NCBI GenBank assembly: GCA_965197635.1
Contig: OZ240218.1
Coordinates: forward strand, 1,116,001 to 1,180,000
Direction: 5' to 3'
Length of the DNA: 64,000 bases
Source: Bin87 sp965197635
GTDB lineage: Bacteria > Chloroflexota > Dehalococcoidia > Lucifugimonadales > UBA3495
In this document: piece after piece, positions 54,164 to 62,361 of the stretch
Layout: the number at the start of each line of letters is the position of its first letter
How positions within the stretch are numbered: position 1 is the stretch's first letter
Translations under genes and position numbers: made by a program
Notes under the pieces: model-generated
What the model was told of the DNA's origin: nothing
What the model saw: only the letters and a program-made list of their open reading frames with translations
Databases searched by the model: none

Positions 54164-54193
54164 AATGGCCTCGGAGCCAAGTCCGAGGCCATT
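54164..54193. terminator. Hairpin after second zinc-ribbon gene
   Basis: Perfect 11-bp arms aatggcctcgg/ccgaggccatt with an 8-base loop; in the minus direction it is followed by cgatttta. Likely terminator of the gene starting at 54436. Confidence 0.5.
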
Positions 54194-54223
54194 GCCTACG
54201 GTTGCTTGTGCTCTGTTCGTTGG

Positions 54224-54436
54224 TCAGACTACCAACTTCTCGCGGTCGTGGATTGGATTCGACGGGACTGTCATAGTGGCCATCGCTGTGGCCGGGCTGG
54301 GAGCCACTCGCCGGATTTCGCGTCCGCATTGGGCGCATTGGTGGTACACTCCGAAGGTATCTCTCATGCGGCAAATGTCACCACCGCACTTGGGGCACGC
54401 CTTGAGCTTCAACGTTTTGCGGGATATGGTCTGCAT
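54224..54436 (-). CDS. Small zinc-ribbon protein, paralog
   Basis: 70 residues from ATG 54436 (aacaggatgac upstream); a longer in-frame start at 54511 lacks a ribosome-binding site. CPKCGGDICRMRDTFGVYHQCAQCGREI corresponds residue by residue to the other ribbon. A C-terminal tail with Ala/Met/Thr follows. Two tandem ribbon genes separated by about 200 bases suggest duplication. Function unknown. Confidence 0.7.
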   Translation of the reverse strand: MQTISRKTLKLKACPKCGGDICRMRDTFGVYHQCAQCGREIRRVAPSPATAMATMTVPSNPIHDREKLVV

Positions 54437-54595
54437 TTTGTCATCCTGTTCGCTGGCGCCGCCGCCTTTACCGTGGCGGCCTGCCGTGTGGTGGTTCCAT
54501 TTTACTGCCATCGCATTACCGGAGTGTTACGGCAATTCCCTGAATGGCGTTGGAAACAGAATATCAGATTACGTTTTTCGTAACAAGGGGGTTTA

Positions 54596-55084
54596 ATGAC
54601 CAATTTAGCAGAACCTCTGGGAATTCCCGACGCAATCCTGTTGGCCGTATATCGGGAGGCTCGAACCACGTTCCCTTCCGAGTGCTGCGGATGGCTGACC
54701 GGTCCGGCTAACGAGAAATCCGTGGATGCCATTCGCCCGGCTGCCAACGACCAAAACAGCGGGGCGCATCCCACCGCAGCGGAGCGGTCGTCGGAAACCG
54801 CCTACGTGTTCAATTCAACTGACCTTTTGGCGTTGAATGGCAGCCTGGATTCCGACGTCCCGGCGCGCATCATCTACCACTCTCATCCCAATGGTCGAGC
54901 CTACTTGTCGGATACTGACAGATCCGTGGCGACCAGCCCATGGGGCGACGGCCCGGCGTATCCGGTGCAACAATTGGTGGTGGGTATCGACGGTGACCGA
55001 GTGGTCGAATCCGCTTTGTTCGACTGGAGCGACGAGGCCGGGGAGTTCGTCGAGTTGGCTCGTTACGCTGGAGCCGAAATCTAA
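54596..55084 (+). CDS. JAMM/MPN+ metalloprotease-like protein
   Basis: 162 residues with a full JAMM motif: Glu29 (PSECCG), His95 and His97, Ser105, and Asp108 (HSHPNGRAYLSDTD). Such bacterial proteins remove ubiquitin-like or sulfur-carrier tails, but no ThiS/MoaD-like gene is adjacent. RBS aagggggttta. Its 3' end overlaps the converging exchanger gene by 4 bases. Confidence 0.9.
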   Translation: MTNLAEPLGIPDAILLAVYREARTTFPSECCGWLTGPANEKSVDAIRPAANDQNSGAHPTAAERSSETAYVFNSTDLLALNGSLDSDVPARIIYHSHPNGRAYLSDTDRSVATSPWGDGPAYPVQQLVVGIDGDRVVESALFDWSDEAGEFVELARYAGAEI

Positions 55085-56097
55085 CCCGTTGGCGCGCCCA
55101 ACATCGCGACCCAAATAGCCCCTGCGATGTAGATCCCGGCCATCAGAGCCAATCCCGCCATGATTGCCGGCTGAGGCAATCGGTTCCTGCCCCAAAGCAT
55201 CAACCCGCCGAACAATATCAGCGCAACCGCAATGATGCCGGCGACGAAATGCTCCGGCTCCGGATTGTTGAGCACGATTCCTTTCCGGTAGAATGGGTCC
55301 GCGAAGGACAGAATCGTCACATTGAACACGCAGCTACCGTAGAGACCGGCTACGCCGAGGTCAGCGGCTCCCATTCGTGCCGCTGCCACCGTGGCCGACG
55401 CTTCCGGCATGGTGGTAACGATGGACACCGCCAGGATGCCGAGTACACCCGACGAGATACCCGTCAAATCCGCCACCCGGTCCACGCTCTGGGCCAGGAA
55501 AACGCCGGCGATTATCACCCCTACTGATACGAGGCCGAACATTGCCCAAGCCCGACTAAGCGTCATGCCGGGGTCTTCCTCCTGGTCGTCATCCCCGGCG
55601 TCGGGGCGCCGTTTATATACGATCCACATCCCGATGGTGTAAACAATCAACAGGATGATGGACGACAAGCCGATCTGCCAGACGTTCACGTCGTTCTGGA
55701 TCGCGGCGAAGAGAACCGCCAAACCCGTCAGGACCGCCGCCAGTACGATCAGGTAGCCCTGCTCCGGCGCCACTCGTTGCAAGAAGCGTCTCCCGCCGAA
55801 CAACAGCGCGACCATTCCCATGGTGAACATATTCACCATGTTGGCGCCGACCACGTTGCCCAGGGCCAATTCCGGGTTGTCTATCCGCACCGCAGTGATG
55901 TTGTTGGAAAGCTCCGGGAGAGAAGTTGCCAGGGCGACCAGGATGCTGCCCACGAACAAACGACCCCAGCCGGTGAGGGATGCCAGGGCGTCGCCGTAGC
56001 GCGCCAACTGTGCGCCCAGAAAGATGACCACAACGGCGCTGCCCAAAAAGACCAGGATCGCGCCCAGCAGGCCGACGCTTGCCAGAAGGTTGAACAC
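55081..56097 (-). CDS. Calcium/sodium (CaCA) exchanger family protein
   Basis: 338 residues, about ten transmembrane segments in two halves. Alpha-1 repeat: LATSLPELSNNITAVRI and LGNVVGANMVNM. Alpha-2: VTTMPEASATVAAARMGAADLGVAGLYGSCVFN. The halves are separated by an acidic loop (DAGDDDQEEDPG) in the middle. Ca2+ or another cation/H+ or Na+ exchanger, ion unsettled. It is 17 bases downstream of leuB, same direction. Confidence 0.9.
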   Translation of the reverse strand: MFNLLASVGLLGAILVFLGSAVVVIFLGAQLARYGDALASLTGWGRLFVGSILVALATSLPELSNNITAVRIDNPELALGNVVGANMVNMFTMGMVALLFGGRRFLQRVAPEQGYLIVLAAVLTGLAVLFAAIQNDVNVWQIGLSSIILLIVYTIGMWIVYKRRPDAGDDDQEEDPGMTLSRAWAMFGLVSVGVIIAGVFLAQSVDRVADLTGISSGVLGILAVSIVTTMPEASATVAAARMGAADLGVAGLYGSCVFNVTILSFADPFYRKGIVLNNPEPEHFVAGIIAVALILFGGLMLWGRNRLPQPAIMAGLALMAGIYIAGAIWVAMLGAPTG

Positions 56098-56114
56098 GGG
56101 GCGGTGTCGGTAAC

Positions 56115-57206
56115 TCAGCCGATGGCGGTTGCGATGAGGTCGCCCATCTGCGTCGTACCCGTAATCGCATCGCCCGCTGTGGCGATGTCGGCGGTACGGA
56201 ATCCCTGTTCCAGGACGGCCTGCACGGCGCGTTCGATGGCCGCGGCCTCCTCGGTCAAGCCCAGCGAGTAACGAAGCATCAGCGCAGCGCTAAGGATGGA
56301 ACCGCAAGGGTTGGCAATGCCCTGCCCGGCGATGTCTGGCGCGGTGCCGTGTATTGGCTCGTAAAAACCGGGAGTGCGCGCGCCAGCCTGAGGCACACCG
56401 GAAAGGCTGGCGGACGGAAGCAGGCCCATTGATGCCGCAAGGATCGCCGCCTCGTCGGTGAGAATGTCGCCGAAAGTGTTTTCAGCTACGATCACGTCGT
56501 AGGAAGCCGGCCGCAAAATAATCTGCATGGCGCAGGCGTCAACCAGCGCGTGCTCCAGTTCAACGTCCGGGTACTCCTCGGACAGCCGCGTGGCGGTGGC
56601 GCGCCAGAGGCGGGAGGTCTCCAGTACGTTGGCCTTGTCCACCGAGGTCAACTTGTTGCGGCGGCCCCGGGCCAGCTCGAAGCCAACGCGCAGCACTCGT
56701 TCAATCTCCGATTCGGAGTACCGCATGGTGTCCACGCCGACAATGCCCTGAGGCGTTTCGGTGCGGCCCTTGGGCTGGGCGTAGTACAGGCCGCCGGTTA
56801 GTTCCCGCACCACCACCATGTCAACACCCTCCAGTACGTGGGGTTTCAGCACGCTGGAGTCGGTGAGCTGTGGATAGACTTTGACGGGCCGGATATTGGC
56901 AAACACATTGAGATGGGCGCGCAGGGCCAACAAGCCGTCTTCAGGGCGCGTGGCGGCCGACGGGTCGTCCCACTTCGGCCCCCCAACGGCTCCGAACAGC
57001 ACCGCCTCGGCGGAGGTTGCCAGGTCCCGAACGCCGTCGGTCAACGGCGTGCCGTGCCTATCAATAGATATGCCGCCCACATCGCCGTATTCGAGGAAGA
57101 AATTGTGCCCGAAGGCTCTACCGACCGCCTCCAGAGTTTTGACACCTTCGGCGGTTACTTCCGGCCCAATGCCGTCGCCGCCTAGCACGGCGATGTTGAA
57201 ATCCAT
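56115..57206 (-). CDS. leuB: 3-isopropylmalate dehydrogenase
   Basis: 363 residues from ATG 57206 (an upstream extension to 57281 is unlikely). NAD-dependent beta-decarboxylating dehydrogenase. LGGDGIGPEV, FGAVGGPKWDD, VVVRELTGGLYYAQPKGR (substrate Tyr/Arg) and ENTFGDILTDEAA (metal Asp) are the LeuB markers. Leucine synthesis; leuA/C/D are not in the window. Confidence 0.95.
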   Translation of the reverse strand: MDFNIAVLGGDGIGPEVTAEGVKTLEAVGRAFGHNFFLEYGDVGGISIDRHGTPLTDGVRDLATSAEAVLFGAVGGPKWDDPSAATRPEDGLLALRAHLNVFANIRPVKVYPQLTDSSVLKPHVLEGVDMVVVRELTGGLYYAQPKGRTETPQGIVGVDTMRYSESEIERVLRVGFELARGRRNKLTSVDKANVLETSRLWRATATRLSEEYPDVELEHALVDACAMQIILRPASYDVIVAENTFGDILTDEAAILAASMGLLPSASLSGVPQAGARTPGFYEPIHGTAPDIAGQGIANPCGSILSAALMLRYSLGLTEEAAAIERAVQAVLEQGFRTADIATAGDAITGTTQMGDLIATAIG

Positions 57207-57283
57207 AATGCCAACCGCTCCGTTTTGATGAGCCTTGCCCCGGGCCGGCGCAGTGGAAACAAACCGGCACCGGGGCGGCAAGT

Positions 57284-57312
57284 AGTATAGCCGATGGACT
57301 GGACGGTATCAA
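57284..57312 (-). promoter_or_regulatory. Sigma70-type promoter of leuB
   Basis: Minus strand TTGATA (57312-57307), 17 bases, TATACT (57289-57284). Predicted leader about 70 bases to the ATG at 57206. No leucine-rich leader peptide was recognised. Confidence 0.65.
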
Positions 57313-57381
57313 ACGAGGCTCACGGCCGGTAGCGTTCCAATTCAGGTGGTTTATCTCCCGTCTTTACGTGGTTCATTTTTT

Positions 57382-57446
57382 CGTCATTCCGGCGAAAGCC
57401 GGAAGCCAGTAGCGTTGTCTGGACTCCGGCTTTCGCCGGAACGACG
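57382..57446. repeat. Long palindromic intergenic repeat
   Basis: Starts cgtcattccggcgaaagccg, ends with its near complement (cggctttcgccggaacgacg), with ccag..ctgg inner arms. This cgtcattcc..ccag type of hairpin is common as a dispersed repeat in many bacteria. It lies between the divergent/converging hypothetical and leuB promoters. Confidence 0.75.
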
Positions 57447-57535
57447 GATTATCAACCTAACCACCTAAAACGAAACGCCACCTTCACAGCCGAAACCGGG
57501 CGGCGCCGTTTTGCCGATGATGGCAGGGCAGCGGG

Positions 57536-58417
57536 TTAGACCGTGACGTCAGGCGAGTTATGCATTACCTGCTGCCAGAAGGCAAAAGTTCGCAAATCCC
57601 GGGAGCCGGAGCTGATGGCGCGTTGGCAATGGTCTATAACCAGGTCATCGACGATTGCCCTCAGGTTGCGCGCGGGAGTTATAGTGTTGCCGTCGTCCAC
57701 GTACTTTTGTACAGCGGTGTCGCGGGCTTTGGCGGCGTTGAGCGTAGCCACCAGCTGTAGCGGCGTATCCTGCTGTTTCGGCCAAGTTTCGGGGTGGTGC
57801 AGGGTCATTCCAAATATGCCGGCAGCCAGGTCCAAAAGAGCAAGCCGTTCGGGGATGCGCTCAATTGCATTGTCAATAAGTTCACCGCGAGTGGGGTCGG
57901 GGGCGACGGAATGGATGACCAGGCCGTAACTGATATGCCGGACCAGATCGTCGCGAAGGTTTTGAAAGGCGGTCACTGACTCATCATAAGCCTGGCGGGA
58001 AACGGGCGAGGTCACAACTTGCCGGCGGGCTTCTTCCAGGACAGGGAAGGGTGGTTCAAGAATAGCTCCGGTGAGATTGCTCATCGGCGGCACCAGCCGG
58101 TCGGCCAGGTTGGCAAAATCCGGTGGCGGCTTTATCCGGTCCACTATCCGATTTATTTCGCGGGCTACCTCCGGAGGAAAATTGATGTCACTCAAGAGGT
58201 TGTCCAGATATTTGATTTTTCGTTCGGGCGGTTTCATGCCGCTGATGTCAACGACTGCTACTGCGATGGTTCGCACAATGAAGGGGTCGCCGACGACCGG
58301 GCCGATGGTGGCCATAAAATCAATAACCGTTGCGGGCGCTATGGCCCGGCTACACCTGCCGTAGGCATAGCGAACGTCCGCCGGAGTGGGGACACGCAGG
58401 GGACGGGTGGGAATCAT
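57536..58417 (-). CDS. Hypothetical protein
   Basis: 293 residues; I do not recognise a domain. Mostly helical with hydrophobic patches but no clear transmembrane segment. Notable segments: AVAVVDISGMKPPERKIKYL, PPDFANLADRLVPPM, and HHPETWPKQQDTPL. ATG 58417; ribosome-binding site weak. It has no obvious operon partner and lies opposite to the gene pair at 58.6-59.5 kb, next to a dispersed repeat. Confidence 0.55.
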   Translation of the reverse strand: MIPTRPLRVPTPADVRYAYGRCSRAIAPATVIDFMATIGPVVGDPFIVRTIAVAVVDISGMKPPERKIKYLDNLLSDINFPPEVAREINRIVDRIKPPPDFANLADRLVPPMSNLTGAILEPPFPVLEEARRQVVTSPVSRQAYDESVTAFQNLRDDLVRHISYGLVIHSVAPDPTRGELIDNAIERIPERLALLDLAAGIFGMTLHHPETWPKQQDTPLQLVATLNAAKARDTAVQKYVDDGNTITPARNLRAIVDDLVIDHCQRAISSGSRDLRTFAFWQQVMHNSPDVTV

Positions 58418-58575
58418 AATGACGGTTCCAGGGCAGCGCGGTGTAAAACGCCGGTGGGGATGTTAGCGATGACACCATTTTATCCTATGATGACTATGGT
58501 AGCAGCCGTCGGCATTCAATGCGGTAGGTCGGGCAGCCTTGACAAAAATCGGGGAACACGTTCCGGGAGGCTTCT

Positions 58576-59010
58576 ATGGCGCAATGGAACAAAGAAAGTT
58601 TGCAAGCCGCTCTCGAAAGCAAGGGATGGCCGCCCGAGCGCGTTGACATACAAGGTGGCGTTCAGTTTCGGTTGCAGCGGGGCACCATCATCGACCTCTA
58701 CCATACAGGCAGAACAGTAGTCGGCGGGCCCGTGACCAGTTTCAAATTCGAGGTTGAAGCCTTCGTCAACGCAGGACCACCGGATGACGGGGTTGAAGAC
58801 GGCGCACGTTATGATCAGGAATCTGGGGACGCAAGCGAGCGTGCCGACGCCGGTTCACCAACCACCGCCGGCGAAACCGGGCCACTGGCAGCCAACTTCC
58901 CGGAACTGCACGTTGACATTCAAGTCCACATTGACCCAGCGGCGAGTACAGAGCAGATTGAGCAAATTTTCGCCAGCATGGCCCGACATCTGTACGGACG
59001 CGGGACATAG
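58576..59010 (+). CDS. TBP-like (RNase HIII N-domain-like) small protein
   Basis: 144 residues. The first 50 (WPPERVDIQGGVQFRLQRGTI, IDLYHTGRTVVGGP) resemble the TBP-like N-terminal domain found in RNase HIII and in some nucleotide-binding immune effectors. A long acidic linker (DGVEDGARYDQESGDASERAD) and a short beta/alpha C-terminus follow. Assigned by pattern, not by search. GTG of the next gene starts on the last base of its stop codon. Confidence 0.6.
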   Translation: MAQWNKESLQAALESKGWPPERVDIQGGVQFRLQRGTIIDLYHTGRTVVGGPVTSFKFEVEAFVNAGPPDDGVEDGARYDQESGDASERADAGSPTTAGETGPLAANFPELHVDIQVHIDPAASTEQIEQIFASMARHLYGRGT

Positions 59011-59537
59011 TGGTTGAACCCGGTAGCTACCAGGAACGCCCCAACGCGCTAGGCACTTTCCTGCGCTCAATCAGCGAAGCGGGCTATGAACTGCGGCGCG
59101 TCGGTTCACCGAGTGCGCCCCGCACATGGTCGGACCTTTTCGACGAACTGGTCACCAGCGAAGCGCTTCGTGACGCCAGCGGGTCACTCTTTCGTGACGA
59201 ATACTATGCCCGCGCCGTGGAGGAAGCGTTCAAATGCCTCAATAACGCGGTCGGCGAGAAATCGGGGCTGACTCAGCGAGATGGCGCGGACTTGATGCGT
59301 GCAGCATTCAGCGCCAACAATCCGGTGATCAAACTCAACTCCCTACAAACATCATCGGAGCAGAACGAGCAACGGGGTTATATGGACATATACGCCGGCG
59401 CGATGACAGGCATACGAAACCCCCGCGCACACGACCACCAATTGACCGACGAGCCGGAAGCAGCCTTGGAGTTGATTGTCCTGGCGAACCACCTGATGCG
59501 GATGCGGAAATTGGACAGCGCTGAATCGCCCGAGTAA
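59010..59537 (+). CDS. TIGR02391 (Ymh)-family protein, HEPN-like motif
   Basis: 175 residues from GTG 59010, TAGTG-coupled to the previous gene. The body is helical (ALRDASGSLFRDEYYARAVEEAFKCLNN, LTQRDGADLMRAAFSANNPVIKL); the C-terminal GIRNPRAHDH contains R136-N-x3-H141, which fits the R-x4-6-H motif of HEPN RNases. Family description as I recall: rare, scattered, often in two-gene pairs. Biological role unknown; abortive-infection-like activity is conceivable. Confidence 0.7.
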   Translation: MVEPGSYQERPNALGTFLRSISEAGYELRRVGSPSAPRTWSDLFDELVTSEALRDASGSLFRDEYYARAVEEAFKCLNNAVGEKSGLTQRDGADLMRAAFSANNPVIKLNSLQTSSEQNEQRGYMDIYAGAMTGIRNPRAHDHQLTDEPEAALELIVLANHLMRMRKLDSAESPE

Positions 59538-59586
59538 CCGCGAGCGCCTTACGCAAGGAATCCACTCGCGAACGAGACGCTCCGCG

Positions 59587-59615
59587 TTGACACGCCGGGG
59601 CGCAAACCTTAAACT
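59587..59615 (+). promoter_or_regulatory. Sigma70-type promoter of DUF1501-DUF1800 cluster
   Basis: TTGACA (59587-59592), 17 bases, TAAACT (59610-59615), about 63 bases ahead of the ATG at 59679. Confidence 0.65.
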
Positions 59616-59678
59616 CCCTTCATCAGCCAAACTTGCGCTGGCGCATTACGTTGCGCCAATAGAGGAGGCCCATCCGAG

Positions 59679-60809
59679 ATGACCACCACCAACAATAGCC
59701 GGAATCTCGTCGTCATTCAGCTGACTGGCGCCAACGATCCGCTCAATACCGTTATTCCTTACACCGACGGCCTCTATTATGACTTCCGGCCGAACGTGAG
59801 CATTCCCACCGACCAGGCTATCCCCGTCAATGGACAGCTTGCGTTCAACCCCAACATGGCTCCCGTCAAGGCCCTTTGGGACGAGGGAAAGGTAGCCGTC
59901 GTCAACGGCATCGGCTATCCCAATCCCACTCGTTCGCACTTCCGCAGCATGGACATCTGGCATACCTGCGAGCCGGAGAAGATCGCCACTGAGGGTTGGT
60001 TGGGCCGCGTCATCCGAGACCTCGACCCGGCCGGCCAGAACGTGATTACCGGCGTGAACTTCGGTCGCGGTCTCCCCCGTTCCATGGGCGCGCCCGGCGT
60101 CCCCGTGGCATCCGTCGGCAACCTGGAAACCTACGGACTGTTCCCGGACGTTGAAGAAGAGCGCGTCCGCGGACTCTGCCTCGAAGCATTCGGGTCGATG
60201 TACGGCGGGACCGTTCAAGACGCGGTGATGGACTACCTGGGGCAGACCGGCAGGGACGCGCTGAAAGGCGCGGACATTCTGCGCACCGCTCCCGAAAAAT
60301 ATTCCTCCTCAGTGGAGTACGCCAACAACCCCATCGCCCAATCCCTCAAGAACGTGGCCCAGGTGATGACCGCCGATCTGGGCACCCGCATCTACTACAC
60401 CCAGCACGGCAGCTTCGACACCCACGGCGATGAGGTGAAGGTTCACGGCGGGTTGTGGACCCAGGTTTCCGGCGCGGTCAGCGACTTCATGGCTGATCTG
60501 GACGAACACGGCCGGGGCGACGACGCCATCGTGCTGGTATGGACCGAGTTCGGTCGCCGCATCCGTGACAACGGGTCCGGCACCGACCATGGCTCGGGCG
60601 GAACCGCCTTCATCATCGGCAATCAGGTCAACGGCGGGTTCTACGGACAGTACCCATCCCTGGCCGAGCGCGATCAACTGGACGGCGACCTGCACTTCAA
60701 TAACGACTTCCGTTCGACCTACTCCACCATCGCCGACCGGTGGCTGGGCTTGGATCCCGTTTCCATCGTCAACGGACAGTTTGAGCAGTGGGACTTCATC
60801 CGCAGTTAA
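59679..60809 (+). CDS. DUF1501-domain protein
   Basis: 376 residues, sulfatase-like alkaline-phosphatase-fold family DUF1501. Conserved patches: GANDPLNTVIPY near the start, GYPNPTRSHFRSMDIWHT, TQHGSFDTHGDE, and VLVWTEFGRRIRDNGSGTDHGSG. No Tat or Sec signal peptide, unlike most relatives, so localisation is unclear. Strong gaggaggcc site. DUF1501 and DUF1800 nearly always occur together; the biochemical role is not established. Confidence 0.92.
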   Translation: MTTTNNSRNLVVIQLTGANDPLNTVIPYTDGLYYDFRPNVSIPTDQAIPVNGQLAFNPNMAPVKALWDEGKVAVVNGIGYPNPTRSHFRSMDIWHTCEPEKIATEGWLGRVIRDLDPAGQNVITGVNFGRGLPRSMGAPGVPVASVGNLETYGLFPDVEEERVRGLCLEAFGSMYGGTVQDAVMDYLGQTGRDALKGADILRTAPEKYSSSVEYANNPIAQSLKNVAQVMTADLGTRIYYTQHGSFDTHGDEVKVHGGLWTQVSGAVSDFMADLDEHGRGDDAIVLVWTEFGRRIRDNGSGTDHGSGGTAFIIGNQVNGGFYGQYPSLAERDQLDGDLHFNNDFRSTYSTIADRWLGLDPVSIVNGQFEQWDFIRS

Positions 60810-60860
60810 CCTGCTGCCCTTATCGCCAACACCTTTGAAATAGCACTTGCGGAGGCAATT

Positions 60861-62276
60861 ATGAGCAATGCCGACATTGCATTGATGGCCCATCTCATGC
60901 GCCGGGCTGGTTTCGGCGCGAACCGTGACGAGTTGGAGCGCTTGACGGATCAGGGCTACGAAAACGCAGTCGAGGATCTGCTGAATCCCAGGGATGCCGG
61001 CGTGATACCCGATGATGTCATCCGCCGTTACCACTCGGAAATGGCTGAGATGCGCGAGCTGAACAGCGCCGGCGCCTACTGGATGTACCGGATGGTCACC
61101 ACGCGGAACCAGCTGGAGGAGAAACTGGCCCTGTTCTGGCACGGCCTGTTTGCCACCGGCTACTCCAAGCTCAATCAGGCAAACGCCCTGGTTAACCAGA
61201 TAAATACCTTCCGCCGGCATTCTCTTGGTTCCTTCCGGACGATGCTCGTTGAGTTGTCCAAAGACCCGGCCATGATCATCTGGCTGGACAATCACGACAA
61301 CCACCGCGACAACATCAACGAGAACTACGGGCGGGAACTGCTGGAACTCTTCTCCATGGGCGTAGGCAACTACACCGAGGACGATATCAAGGAGTGCGCG
61401 CGCGCCTTCACCGGCTGGACGTTGGGCAACGCCGAGTATATGTCCACTCGAGCCAGCCGCGACTCCATCTGGCCGTACAGTCGTATCAACTGGCACTTCA
61501 ACTATCGCGATTACGATCACGACGACGGCGAAAAAACCTTCCTGGGCCACACGGGCAATTTCAATGGTGAGGACATCATTGACATCATTGTGCAGCAGGA
61601 GGCCACGGCGCGCTTCATCTGCACCCGCCTGTTCCAGTACTTCGCCGCCGACGAGGTGGACGAAGGCGGAGAAGCGGTCATCTCCGACATGGTGGCATCT
61701 TACTTCGCATCTGAGTACGAAATTCGCGCGACCCTGCGAACTCTGTTCAATTCCGACTACTTCAAGTCGGAGGACGCGCGATTTGCTCGGGTCAAGGGGC
61801 CGGTGGAACTGGTCGTCGGCGCGGTTCGCATGGCGGGAACCTATCAGGGGCCCACCTTCGGCGCCGACCAACTTGCTCGACAGACCATGTATATGGGCCA
61901 GGGCATTTTCCAGCCGCCCAGCGTGGAAGGCTGGCACGAGGGCGCCGAATGGATCGACAGCGGCGCTTTGGTGGAGCGGGTCAACTTCGTCGGTAAAGAG
62001 TTGGGCGACCCGGCCAATCCCGGTGTCAAAGCCATCATCGACCGCCTGGCTCGTCAAGGCGACGGGCCGCTGTCGCCGGAGGAGCAAGTGGCCGGCTGTG
62101 TGGACCTCATCGGTCCTTTGGAACTCTCCGAGGCCACACGGGTGTCGCTCAGCCAGTTCGCCAACCAGCAGGGCGAAGCCGACCTGCGCGAAGGTTCGCG
62201 CACTGAGGCTGACGAGCAGCGCATCGCTAATCTGCTGCGCCTGCTGACGGCGACTCGAGAATACCAGTTGGCGTAA
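60861..62276 (+). CDS. DUF1800-domain protein
   Basis: 471 residues. ALMAHLMRRAGFGANRDELERL start, FWHGLFATGYSKLN, NENYGRELLELFSMGVGNYTEDDIKECARAFTGWTL, and QGIFQPPSVEGWHEGAEWI are DUF1800 landmarks. Start ATG has gcggaggcaatt. Partner of DUF1501 gene, 51 bases downstream. Function unknown. Confidence 0.93.
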   Translation: MSNADIALMAHLMRRAGFGANRDELERLTDQGYENAVEDLLNPRDAGVIPDDVIRRYHSEMAEMRELNSAGAYWMYRMVTTRNQLEEKLALFWHGLFATGYSKLNQANALVNQINTFRRHSLGSFRTMLVELSKDPAMIIWLDNHDNHRDNINENYGRELLELFSMGVGNYTEDDIKECARAFTGWTLGNAEYMSTRASRDSIWPYSRINWHFNYRDYDHDDGEKTFLGHTGNFNGEDIIDIIVQQEATARFICTRLFQYFAADEVDEGGEAVISDMVASYFASEYEIRATLRTLFNSDYFKSEDARFARVKGPVELVVGAVRMAGTYQGPTFGADQLARQTMYMGQGIFQPPSVEGWHEGAEWIDSGALVERVNFVGKELGDPANPGVKAIIDRLARQGDGPLSPEEQVAGCVDLIGPLELSEATRVSLSQFANQQGEADLREGSRTEADEQRIANLLRLLTATREYQLA

Positions 62277-62310
62277 CCCGACCTTCGAAACCACATACCA
62301 GCAACGCTAA

Positions 62311-62342
62311 CCGTAGGGGCGAATAAACATTCGCCCCTACGG
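62311..62342. repeat. Palindromic repeat (GTAGGGGCG family) copy 4
   Basis: Perfect 14-bp arms ccgtaggggcgaat/attcgcccctacgg with an aaac loop. Located between the DUF1800 stop and the ATG of the NHL gene (62362). Confidence 0.85.
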
Positions 62343-62361
62343 TAAAACAGGAGAGGTTGCA

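Noticed and set aside
60309..62294. 661-codon open frame on the minus strand
   Set aside because: Antisense to DUF1501/DUF1800; no ribosome-binding site or family features.
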